A DNA stretch of 64,000 nt, taken from the NCBI GenBank assembly GCA_963575745.1, contig CAUYUJ010016696.1, positions 27,501 through 91,500 of the forward strand, in the 5' to 3' direction. The notes beneath the pieces were generated by a model that was not told the origin of the DNA, ran no database searches, and was given only the letters and a program-made list of their open reading frames with translations. Of the stretch, positions 8,471 to 16,812 are shown in pieces. This stretch comes from Prorocentrum cordatum (Eukaryota; Sar; Dinophyceae; Prorocentrales; Prorocentraceae). The position numbers were made by a program, and so were the translations under genes. How positions within the stretch are numbered: the first letter of the stretch is position 1; every line of letters starts with the position of its first letter.

Positions 8471-8636
8471 CCTGAGTTACCAGCCTGGAACATATCCCTA
8501 TCCCTATGCTGGGCATCTCCTCATCACGATGCCAATCTAGGGATTCCCTTATTTTTAAGGGCAGATCCCTATGCTTGTCTTTGCCTTTTGGCGTGTCGAT
8601 CTTAGGGATAGGGATCAGTTCGAGGCTGGTAACTGA
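8471..8636. mobile_element. F4 inverted-repeat element, compact copy
   Basis: A 166-bp element. GTTACCAGCCTGGAAC at 8476 pairs with GTTCGAGGCTGGTAAC ending at 8633. Inner ATCCCTATCCCTATGC and GATCTTAGGGATAGGGAT also pair. The flanking direct repeats GTGCGCCTCGG (8460-8470 and 8637-8647) are 11 bp and exact. The same termini, 1.5 kb apart, enclose the 77-bp satellite at 57.3-58.9 kb. Confidence 0.9.
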
Positions 8637-8647
8637 GTGCGCCTCGG

Positions 8648-9154
8648 TCGTGGTGTCGAGTCGTGCGCCCGGGGCGGCACAGCCTTCCGGCTCGGGCCCC
8701 CTGGCCGGCCCCCCTCCCGCGGCGGAGGGAGGGCCCCGAGGAGGGCCCGCGCGGCGGGGAAGAGCCCCCCCCGGGAGGCCCTATGGGAGCGGTGGCCGCT
8801 GGCGTGGGACGTTTTTGTCCGCGCTCGGTGCTGTTGCTGCGGGCCCCTTCTCTGCAGGCAGGAGGGGAGAAGATGGGGGGCGCGCCCCGCTCCCGAGCAG
8901 GATCCGTGGAGGAGGAGGAGGAGGAGGAGGAGGAGGAGGAGGAGGAGGAGGGAGAAACGAGGGGGAGGGGGAGGGAGGATGGGGAGGAGGAGGAGGAGGA
9001 GGAGGAGGAGGAGGAGGAGGAGGAGGAGGAGGAGGAGGAGGCCACCCTACCACGGCGCTCGTCGCCCCCGAGGGAGCCCATGTTCTTCCCTCGTCGCCAC
9101 GGCTGGACCTTCTTCGGATTCCTGGCCAGAGCGCACCCCAGGTGAGGTCCGGGG
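8648..9154. repeat. GC-rich segment and GAG array
   Basis: (GAG)n occupies 8910-8952 and 8984-9041, with a GGGGGAGGGAGGATGG break between. The GC-rich 8648-8909 is open in several frames but encodes nothing recognisable. Confidence 0.65.
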
Positions 9155-9606
9155 AGTACAACCAACCCGCATAGTATGGATGAGCCACTCCATGGCTCCT
9201 CCTTGCATCCTCCTCCGCCTTCGGCCCATCTTGCATCCTTCATTGCGTTCTTGCAAGCATCTCGACGCGAACTTAGTCAGCCGTGGCGGCGACGAAGGCC
9301 CCCTGGGAGTCCCAGAGCAAACAGAAACAGTTCGCTCAGGCGCCAAATCGGGAGGTATTGGCCTCGTGCTTCGGGTTGTATTGCCCCGATCCGTTGCTCT
9401 GGCGCTCACGCGCCAGATCCAAGGATCCGTACAGTCAGCCCGCATAGTAAGGATGAGCAGTTTTCCAAGTGCTACACTTTTGTATCCTCCCCCTTCGGCC
9501 CATCCTTGGATGCTTTCGCTGGCCTCGCCCCGCTTGCAAAGTGTCGGCATGGCCTTCCAAGGCCCTTGCAGCCTTATCGCGCATCCTTATTCTACGGGTT
9601 GGCTGC
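9155..9606. mobile_element. F12 inverted-repeat element and adjacent partial copy
   Basis: The better copy spans 9435-9606. The left end CAGCCCGCATAGTAAGGATG pairs with the right end GCATCCTTATTCTACGGGTTGGCTG. A left-half copy lies at 9158-9262 in the same orientation (CCAACCCGCATAGTATGGATG, then CTTCGGCCCATC). The internal segment CTTTCGCTGGCC to AAAGTGTCGGCATGGCC also matches 61183-61290. Confidence 0.7.
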
Positions 9607-10693
9607 AGGTGTATCGTTGTTCTTGTGCCCTCCCCCTGCAAAGAGGGCGCGGCACGCCCAGAAGCCTCGATCCTGGAACCTTGCATCCTCGGTCCTGGAT
9701 CCTCGATCCTCGAAGAGGGCTTCTCTCCGAGGAGCCGCCTCTGGGTGCAGTCGCGCGATTCCGACTCCGAGTCGCGTGGGGGGCGCCGACTCCGAGCCGA
9801 CCCGACTTGTGGTCCCCGATCTTGGCTCGGTCCGATGCGTGCGCGCATGCGATCCTGCTCGGTCCGATCTGCCCCGAACCCGATCCGATCCCGCGCTTTC
9901 AGGTCTCGAGGGCGGGTGGCCACGTGCGTGCGCATCGATCGTTTGTTGGCGCTTGTTGTATGGCGCGGATCCGCCTGGCCACGGACCCGACTCCCTGGCT
10001 TTCGGTACGGGGTCCACGGCAGTCCCGACCCCGTCCCCAGGGCCAGCTTCTCATCCCGAGCCGTGCTTCGACGGCCCTTCGGAGACAAGAAACACGGTCG
10101 AAAGAGCGTGCCGCTCTGTTTTTCCCGCGACGCCCAGGACCTTGCTCGCCCGATCCACAGGGGCCTCCCAGCAGTGAGGCGTCACAGCCCGCCAGGGCGC
10201 CACAGCCGCGCAACACCGCACAACATCCGCGCGACGCCGCCCAGCACCGCGCCGCCTCGAGCGCTGCTGCGCGGTGCAGGCTTCCTCAGCCGCTCTCGGA
10301 GGTCCCCGTGGATCGGGAACGTGGAAGACGAGGAGGAGGAGGAGGAGGAGGAGGAGGAGGAGGAGGACGAGGACCAGTGCAAACCCAAGACTCATCAGCG
10401 ATGTTGGAGTACACCCTCCCTCCAAGCTTTCTCGTCACAGGCCCCTACAAGGGTCCGTTTCCATTGAGGGAACTGCCCCGTTGGGAGACAATCGTTTGAA
10501 GACCCACCACGAGGCGTGCCAAACCACCATTCTCAGGACCCCAGCGCCACGAATCAGGATGTCTGTTGAGTTCTTGACGATCCGGAATCGTGCCAGGGCA
10601 CCACTCTTGGGTGGGACTTCAGCGAACGTAAACATTGCGCGCTCACACTAGGGAGTCTGTCAAAAACACAGTTTCTGACACGCCGACCATAGG
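9607..10693. other. Unassigned segment with short GAG array
   Basis: No gene recognised. 9655-9720 has TCCTGGATCCTCGATCC-type short repeats like those at 35.3 kb. A (GAG)n tract lies at 10328-10371. Long + ORFs here lack coding character or domains. Confidence 0.45.
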
Positions 10694-11012
10694 AATCCGT
10701 GAAGCTCTTGCAAGTGTTTAAAGCGAGTGTCCGTGGCGCTCAGGCGAGAGCCACATTCTCAAAAGGAACCGCCCCAAATCCCTGAAGCTCTTGCAGTTGT
10801 TTGAAACTCATGTGCGCGGCGCTAAGGCGAGAGCCACAATTTGAAAAGGAACCGGCCTCAATCCGTGAAACTTGTGCAATTGTTTGAAGCGACTGTGCGC
10901 GGCGCTAAGGCGAGAGCCACATGTTGGAACGGAAGCGCCCGCAATCCGTGAAGCTCTTGCATTTGTTTTTGCAGAATGTGCGCGGCGCTAAGGCGAGAGC
11001 CAAGTTTCAGGC
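10694..11012. repeat. 83-bp tandem repeat, four units
   Basis: AATCCGTGAAGCTCTTGCA-type starts occur at 10694, 10777, 10860 and 10943, a constant 83-bp period. Each unit carries GTGCGCGGCGCTAAGGCGAG then AGCCACA and an A-rich stretch. The last unit ends at AGCCAAGTTT. Related words (GTGCGGCGCCAAGGCCAGAG) occur at about 54245-54270. Confidence 0.9.
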
Positions 11013-11089
11013 TCATTCGTGGTGAGGAAGTCTCAGGCGAAACGCCCTGCACGCCATGTCGACCAGCCTCGGGGTGCGACAGGGGTGCG

Positions 11090-11480
11090 ACAGGAATGGA
11101 GGAAAAGGGATGGACGAAGGGAAGTGGGAGGGGGAGGGGGAGGGAGATGGGGGAGGGGAAGGGGGAGGACGAGGATGAAGATGAGGATGAGGATGAGGCT
11201 GAGGATGAGGATTAGGAGGTGGAGGAGGAGGAGGAAGAGGCGGAGGAGGAGGAGGAGGAGGAGGAGGAGGAGGAGGAGGAGGAGCAGAAGGAGGAGCAGG
11301 AGGAGCAGAGCAGTAGCAGTAGCAATCGCAGTAGCAGTAGGAGGAGGAGGAGGAGGAGGAGGAGGAGGAGCAGGAGGAGAGGAGGAGGAGGAGGAGGAGG
11401 AGGAGGAGGAGGAGGAGGAGGAGGAGGGGAGGGAGGGACGAGGGGGAGGGGGAGGGGGAGGGAGGCTGGGGAGGAGGAGG
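11090..11480. repeat. GAG array
   Basis: GGGGGAGG repeats lead into (GAGGAT)n and then (GAG)n from 11160 to 11427, broken by GCAGTAGCA triplets near 11310-11340. ORFs on both strands here are repeat translations. Confidence 0.85.
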
Positions 11481-11699
11481 AGGTCGCGGAGGAGCTGGAG
11501 AGAGGAGGCGCACGAGGGGCTCCGCTCTGCCACCGCCGCGAGCCGCTGGCCGCCTCCCGCCTCCGGCCCTCCATGGCTCCGAGAGCCCCAGCGGGCAGCC
11601 CCCGCCGCCCGCCCAGGAGGCGGGCGGCGGCGCGCGCGGCCCTACGCGCCCCGGCGCGCCCTCCGCGGCGGGCTCTGCTCGCCACGGGGGAAGCGGGCC
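11481..11699. other. GC-rich exon-like segment, unassigned
   Basis: Very GC-rich sequence between two triplet arrays. It is open in several frames, with no motif that could be named. It could include an exon of a gene bearing the repeats; I cannot support that. Confidence 0.25.
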
Positions 11700-12230
<531 letters not shown>

Positions 12231-12309
12231 CCCGTTCTCGGGCTCTCGGGGCCCCCCCCGGGCCCTGGGAGTGTCAGAAAACGATTCTCGGGCTTACGCC
12301 GCACCGCCG

Positions 12310-12890
12310 ACCCCTTGGGGGGCTCCTGGGAGGTCTCCCGGGGGCCTCCCGGCAGCACTTTGATGCCTTTTGAGGGCCGTTTGGGGGCCGCTTGGGGCCT
12401 CTTTTGGGCCTCTGGTGGGCCTCGTGGAGACTCTTGGGGGCTTCTTGGGGGCCTCCTGGAGGCTTCTTGGGGCCGAGGGCTCGAAATTTCCGTTCGGGTC
12501 CCCCGCCTGGGCCCCCCCTTGGAGCCGTCTTGGGGGTCTCTCGGGCCGTCTTGGGGCCCCCTTGGGCCGTCTTGGGGACTTTCTGGGCCGTCTTGGGGCG
12601 ATCTTGGAGGCCTCTTGGGCCGTCTTGGACGCTGTGAAAGCCTAAGAAGCGCATGTGCTAAAACCAAATGTTTCCCCAAGGAAATGAGACGATTTTTGCT
12701 TCTGTGGGCCCTCTTGGGACGCCTCTTGGGGGCCTCTTGGGGCGTCTCGGGGGCCTCTTGGGCCGTCTGGGGGCCATCTTGGGCGTCTTGGAACGATCCA
12801 TCGGCGACTCGGGGCCCTCTTGGACCATCTTGTGGGCCTCTTGGGGCCCTCGTGGCCCGTCGTGAGGCCCGTGACACGTTCAGCCGGGGC
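12310..12890. repeat. GGCCTCTTGG repeat block 2
   Basis: Same family as block 1. It contains the ordered landmarks TGAGGGCCGTTTGGGGGCC, GGCTCGAAATTTCCGTTCGG and a unique 45-bp A-rich interruption near 12640-12700. Corresponding landmarks occur at 48.28-48.66 and 52.33-52.68 kb, so the blocks are copies of a longer element rather than independent slippage products. Confidence 0.8.
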
Positions 12891-12953
12891 CGGCCGGGCC
12901 CCCCCCCTCCAAACCGACCGGGCCGGGCCCCGGGGGGAAGGGGTTTGGTCAGC

Positions 12954-13117
12954 CACGCGCAGAGGGGGGTGGGGGGGGGGGAGGGCTTCTTAGAAGCACC
13001 CTTGCTTCTTAGAAGGCGCGGGCCTTATCTATAGATGTAAGGCCGGCGCCTTCTAAGAAGCAGCCTCCTTCTGAGAAGCCCTCCCCCCTCCCTCCACCCC
13101 CTTGTGCGCGCCGCCAA
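12954..13117. mobile_element. F6 inverted-repeat element, intact copy B
   Basis: Left CACGCGCAGAGGGGGGTG and GGGAGGGCTTCTTAGAAG pair with right CTTCTGAGAAGCCCTCCC and CACCCCCTTGTGCGCG. The hub GCGGGCCTTATCTATAGATG TAAGGCCGGCGCC is itself nearly palindromic. This copy is the reference that shows copies A (4850-5320) and C (40739-41124) are interrupted. Confidence 0.85.
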
Positions 13118-13792
13118 TTTGGGGAGGGGGAAGCATCTCGCACACTGATGGCCCCAAAGGGTCGGCGGATTCGGGATGGAGATCTTGTCCCGGGGGGAAG
13201 CCCCGAGGTCCAGGACCCCCGCTTCCCTTTCATAGTCGGACCGAGGTACAAGATCCAGGTCGGCTCGGGGAGGGTCCCTTGGTGTGCTTGGTTCTTGTTG
13301 GATCTGCTCGTGCCTCCTGGGGAGGTTGCCCCTGGATGTTCACTTTGTTTTGGCTTGCAGGGGGTGCCCTGTTCTTCAAAGATGTTCTTCTGGCCCAGGT
13401 TCGACTCAGGACCCGTCTCCCCCGTGCTTCGAGTAGGGGATCGACTATAGAACTGATTTACCTCAGAATGATGTTCTCGCCGAGTGCGCGAAACGATCGA
13501 CCATTCTTCGTATTTTCGTGGAGTCGGAGAGAAGATCAACTTGGGGATGCGGTGGGGGCGTTCGTTGAAGCATTTTGCGCAGGAGGCATCAGACCCTGGA
13601 GGATGCCTTATCTGAGGAGGGTGGCGGTGATATCCATGGCCCATCCACGATCGGGGTTCCGCTGGCTTCCAGACCCTGGATTCCTTATCGAATGTTTCCT
13701 TACCCACTCGAAGCCCTGCGCGGGAGGGGGAGGGTCCAGGGGGAGGCGGAGGAGGAACGGGGGCCTGGGAGGACCTTCCGTTCTCCTCCTCG
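13118..13792. other. Unassigned segment upstream of LINE-1
   Basis: Two long frames run through here, but neither shows a domain. The sequence is less repetitive than its surroundings. No gene called. Confidence 0.35.
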
Positions 13793-13981
13793 TTCTTCCT
13801 CCTCCTACTCCTCTTCCTCCTCCTCCTCCCCCTCCTCGTCCTCCTCCTCCTCCTCCTCCTCCTCCTCCTCCTCCTCCTCCTCCCCCTCCTCCTCCTCCTC
13901 CTCCCCCTCCTCCTCCTCCCTCCTCCTCCTCCCTCCTCCCTCCTCCTCCTCCTCCTCCTCCTCCTCCTCCTCCTCCTCCTC
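13793..13981. repeat. CTC array at the 5' edge of LINE-1
   Basis: (CTC)n with CCCTCC breaks, pure from about 13940 to 13981. An array of the same sequence and orientation lies directly after the retrotransposon at 20665-20716. Confidence 0.85.
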
Positions 13982-14117
13982 TCAAGCAACTTGGGCTCGA
14001 GCACCATTTTGGCCGCTCGCTCGCCCACCCGCGGTACCTGCCCGAGGTGCTTGAGGCACACCGCTACCGTTGGCGCACCCGTGCCAGCTCAGAGCGGTGA
14101 CCGAATCCGCGGATTCC

Positions 14118-15182
14118 ATGTCGGTCAGACACTGGTCATGTTGCAAGGGCTGTGGACAGAACGAATACAATGATAGGCTCGAGCAGAGAGACATGAAGTG
14201 TGGTCGATGTGGACGCAAAGTCAAACTATATGTACCATCCCCGAAGAAGAGCATCCTGAAGAGGGTATCCTTCGACGACGGCGCCAGTGGAGGTGGAGGC
14301 AGCGCTGCATCCACGCCCAGGAGCTCACCGAGGGGTAAAAGCAGTGGCGTAGAGGATGATGTCATCAGTCACCTTCGTTCGGCATTGAAGGCAGCAAAGG
14401 ACCCTCACATGCGGCAGCGTCTTGAGCAACAGATCAAAGAAGCTCAAGAGACCAGCAGCCACAGTTCCACAGGGTCAGTTCTGCAGGCACTTCAACGTGC
14501 CGATGGTGCTCTTCGTGATGTCAACAACCGACATGATCAATCGGTCCAAGCAGTCGCTCGTCTTCAGAAGAACCTAGCGGCGGCGCAGGCCAAGGAGCAG
14601 AAGCTCGCGATCGAGGTGGCGGAGGCCGAGGCTGTGCGCAAGCAGGCTGCGGCCGTGCTGGCGTCCCAGGAGGGAATCGCCAGCGGGCGCCCAGAGGCAG
14701 CCCAGCCGCAGCAGGAGAGCCAGAAGAAACCCTTCGGATTACATTGGGATGAGCAGCTATTTCGAGACATCGAGGACCTCGATTGCGAGCAGAGTGAGAA
14801 AGATGAGTTGTTAAAGATCCGCCAGGAACTCGCCGACACGCAGAAGACGTTGGAAGGGAAAGCGGATCAAGTCGCTTCGTGGGTCGAGAAGGCCAAGAAG
14901 ATGCAGGCTGACATCCAGGAGCGGATCAAGAAGAAGAGGAAACCAGACGTGGACTCACCCGCGGCCGCCGCCACAGCTGGCGAGAGCAGCGCCGCGGGCA
15001 GTGCCACGGAGGCTCCTCCACAGGGCGCGGCGCCCTCGGCGCAGCATGACGCAGCCGCCGAGGAGCGCGCGGCCCGCATCCAGGCTGAGGCCGAGCGGAT
15101 CTCGCAGGCTAAGTTCGCCGCGATGCAGCAGAAGGAGCGTGAGCAGCAGAAGCAGATGCAAGGGGACACCGCCTCCTCTTGA
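14118..15182 (+). CDS. LINE ORF1-like protein: zinc ribbon plus coiled coil
   Basis: 354 codons from the first in-frame ATG. Residues 9-31 form a zinc ribbon (C9-x2-C12 and C28-x2-C31 in CCKGCGQ and KCGRCGRK). A Ser/Gly-rich linker follows at about residues 60-85. Residues about 90-260 are Ala/Gln/Glu-rich with heptad character (RLQKNLAAAQAKEQK, AIEVAEAEAVRKQAAA), predicting a long coiled coil. The C-terminal third is Lys/Glu-rich and ends in a helix-forming stretch. Zinc ribbon plus coiled coil fits a nucleic-acid-binding, self-associating LINE ORF1 protein; that role is inferred from position and architecture. The TGA at 15180-15182 is the only stop before the endonuclease in the same frame. 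Some frames read further upstream from TTG at 14070, but ATG 14118 precedes the ribbon directly. Confidence 0.8.
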   Translation: MSVRHWSCCKGCGQNEYNDRLEQRDMKCGRCGRKVKLYVPSPKKSILKRVSFDDGASGGGGSAASTPRSSPRGKSSGVEDDVISHLRSALKAAKDPHMRQRLEQQIKEAQETSSHSSTGSVLQALQRADGALRDVNNRHDQSVQAVARLQKNLAAAQAKEQKLAIEVAEAEAVRKQAAAVLASQEGIASGRPEAAQPQQESQKKPFGLHWDEQLFRDIEDLDCEQSEKDELLKIRQELADTQKTLEGKADQVASWVEKAKKMQADIQERIKKKRKPDVDSPAAAATAGESSAAGSATEAPPQGAAPSAQHDAAAEERAARIQAEAERISQAKFAAMQQKEREQQKQMQGDTASS

Positions 15183-16226
15183 CTATCTGTGGAATCGGCA
15201 GATTCGAGTACCTCACGCAGTACATCATCGTCATCGAAGGAGGTTTCGTCGTCGAAGCCGTATTGCTCGCGCTCACGGCCAGGGGAGAATGACTTCACTC
15301 ACATCTTGTATGGCAACATCACCGCCATGGGGGAGAAGGTGTGGCAGTTCATTCAGGAGGCATGTGAGCACCGCGCTTTTGATTTCTTTTGTCTTGCCGA
15401 GACTCATGTCTCCAGTACTTCCTTGTCTAGAGATTGGTTGCCCAAAGCTCGCAAGGCGAAACTCAGAGTCTTCGCCAACCCGGCAAGACTCACTGGTCGC
15501 GCCTGCACAGCCCAGGGCGCCGAGCGAGCCACTGAGGGCGGGGAGTGGGTCCTGGCGTCGGGACATCTTCAGGCCCACTCAATGATGCCTCAGCTTGCTC
15601 TTGCTGATTTTCAGGCCGACGGACAGGCCGCGACAGACGGATTTTGTGCCGCACTTGTACACATGTCTGGATACTCGTACGTACTTGTCACATTTTATGG
15701 GCTCACGGCAGTGGGCCTCACAGGCGACAATGTGCAGAGATTTAATCGCTTAGGCGCCTTTTTATCGTCATTGCAGCTCCCGTGGGTTGCCGTTGGCGAT
15801 TACAATGTGCCTTCGGATGTCCTGCAATCATCTGACTTTCTCACTCGTGTAGGCGGTGTGGTAGTCAAGGCGCCTGTGGAATACACGTGCGACGCGGGCA
15901 GAGAAGGCAGCCACATTGATTACATTGTCAGGTCTCACTCAGCTGTGGCTTACCTTGCCCGCGTTGAAGCTATGATGGCGGTGCCGTGGAAAACGCACTG
16001 CGGCCTCCGTATCACCATGCGCTCATCAGGCAAGCAACTTATCACGAGGTGCTTGTCGCTACCTGCACGATTGCCCCAGGTCGCAAGACCCAGCCAGGCG
16101 CCCATCCTAGGATCCAAGACCCAAGTTCAGAAGCAACAGCGGTCGGTCCGAATGCAAGCTGCCAAGGTCAAGCGTCAGGAGCGCCACGACGGGCTTTTTT
16201 GGCGACCTTTGGCCAGAGCACACTGA
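15183..16226 (+). CDS. LINE APE-type endonuclease domain
   Basis: Member of the endonuclease/exonuclease/phosphatase fold that nicks target DNA for target-primed reverse transcription. Catalytic landmarks are present: Asn in YGNIT (15315), Glu in LAETHV (15399), Asp in VGDYNV (15798), Asp in SHIDYIV (15918) and His in PWKTHCGL (15996). The first ATG in this frame is 15327, downstream of the motif I Asn. The domain therefore cannot start there; translation would have to come through the TGA at 15180 or from a non-AUG codon. The frame runs to a TGA at 16224-16226, but sense coding appears to leave it at a T6 run (16195-16200) for the +1 frame. Confidence 0.88.
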   Translation, partial: LSVESADSSTSRSTSSSSKEVSSSKPYCSRSRPGENDFTHILYGNITAMGEKVWQFIQEACEHRAFDFFCLAETHVSSTSLSRDWLPKARKAKLRVFANPARLTGRACTAQGAERATEGGEWVLASGHLQAHSMMPQLALADFQADGQAATDGFCAALVHMSGYSYVLVTFYGLTAVGLTGDNVQRFNRLGAFLSSLQLPWVAVGDYNVPSDVLQSSDFLTRVGGVVVKAPVEYTCDAGREGSHIDYIVRSHSAVAYLARVEAMMAVPWKTHCGLRITMRSSGKQLITRCLSLPARLPQVARPSQAPILGSKTQVQKQQRSVRMQAAKVKRQERHDGLFWRPLARAH

Positions 16227-16812
16227 CACCTCGGCAGCTGCTAATATTTCTGCAGATGCGGAGCCCGACCGCGAGCCAGACTTGGGACCCGAGGACTTCG
16301 AGCAGTTTGAAGAAGATCCTTGGGCGTCGGAGCTCAATTTCTGTCCTGACCGCGAGCTGGGTGCAAAGGTTCCCTCATCCACTCCTGACGGCCTCTCGGG
16401 GTCCTCAGGTTGTGGGTCTGGGACTGTTGGACCTGGAGTGGGGCCCGAGATCGGCGTGCCTGTCGAATGTGTCTTTTCTCCCCAGCAGCAGGTTAGTCAA
16501 CAGATCGACGAGCGCCCGTGGGTATGGAACCCAGGGGCGCCGCATGTATTCACGTTACCTCAGTACACGCCGTCCATCACTTGGGGCCTTGTCACTCCTG
16601 ATGCACATGATTCGTCTGTTGGAGAGCCAGTCGGTGAATTTATTCCCCCACCCCCCAGCGTGTTTCAAGAGCCGCCCCCCCCAAGTCAGGAAGCGAGCCC
16701 AGTGTCATTCGCTATCCCAGCCGAGACCTGGATCCAAGAGAGATCCGAAGTCGGGCTGTTCCCTTCTAGTGTTTGCACCCCATGCTGCCTTTGCTTCTTC
16801 CGTAGCCGCTAG
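16201..16812 (+). CDS. Acidic/proline-rich linker of the LINE polyprotein (frame +1)
   Basis: After the T6 run the frame reads acidic sequence (EHTDTSAAANISADAEPD, EDFEQFEEDPWASEL) and then a Pro/Ser-rich stretch (PPPPSVFQEPPPPSQEAS). This is far more protein-like than either other frame. It links the endonuclease to the reverse transcriptase. Coding passes to the next frame somewhere between a C8 run (16675-16682) and 16812; the exact point cannot be read from one copy. Confidence 0.6.
   Translation, partial: GDLWPEHTDTSAAANISADAEPDREPDLGPEDFEQFEEDPWASELNFCPDRELGAKVPSSTPDGLSGSSGCGSGTVGPGVGPEIGVPVECVFSPQQQVSQQIDERPWVWNPGAPHVFTLPQYTPSITWGLVTPDAHDSSVGEPVGEFIPPPPSVFQEPPPPSQEASPVSFAIPAETWIQERSEVGLFPSSVCTPCCLCFFRSR

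Noticed and set aside
15986-16226. Programmed -1 frameshift between endonuclease and RT frames
   Set aside because: The RT frame upstream of about 16770 does not look like protein. The convincing linker is in the +1 frame at 16201-16770, so a -1 step at T6 does not fit.
16282-16812. Independent small acidic/proline-rich gene
   Set aside because: It lies exactly between EN and RT and continues the EN reading after a one-base step; better explained as the polyprotein linker.
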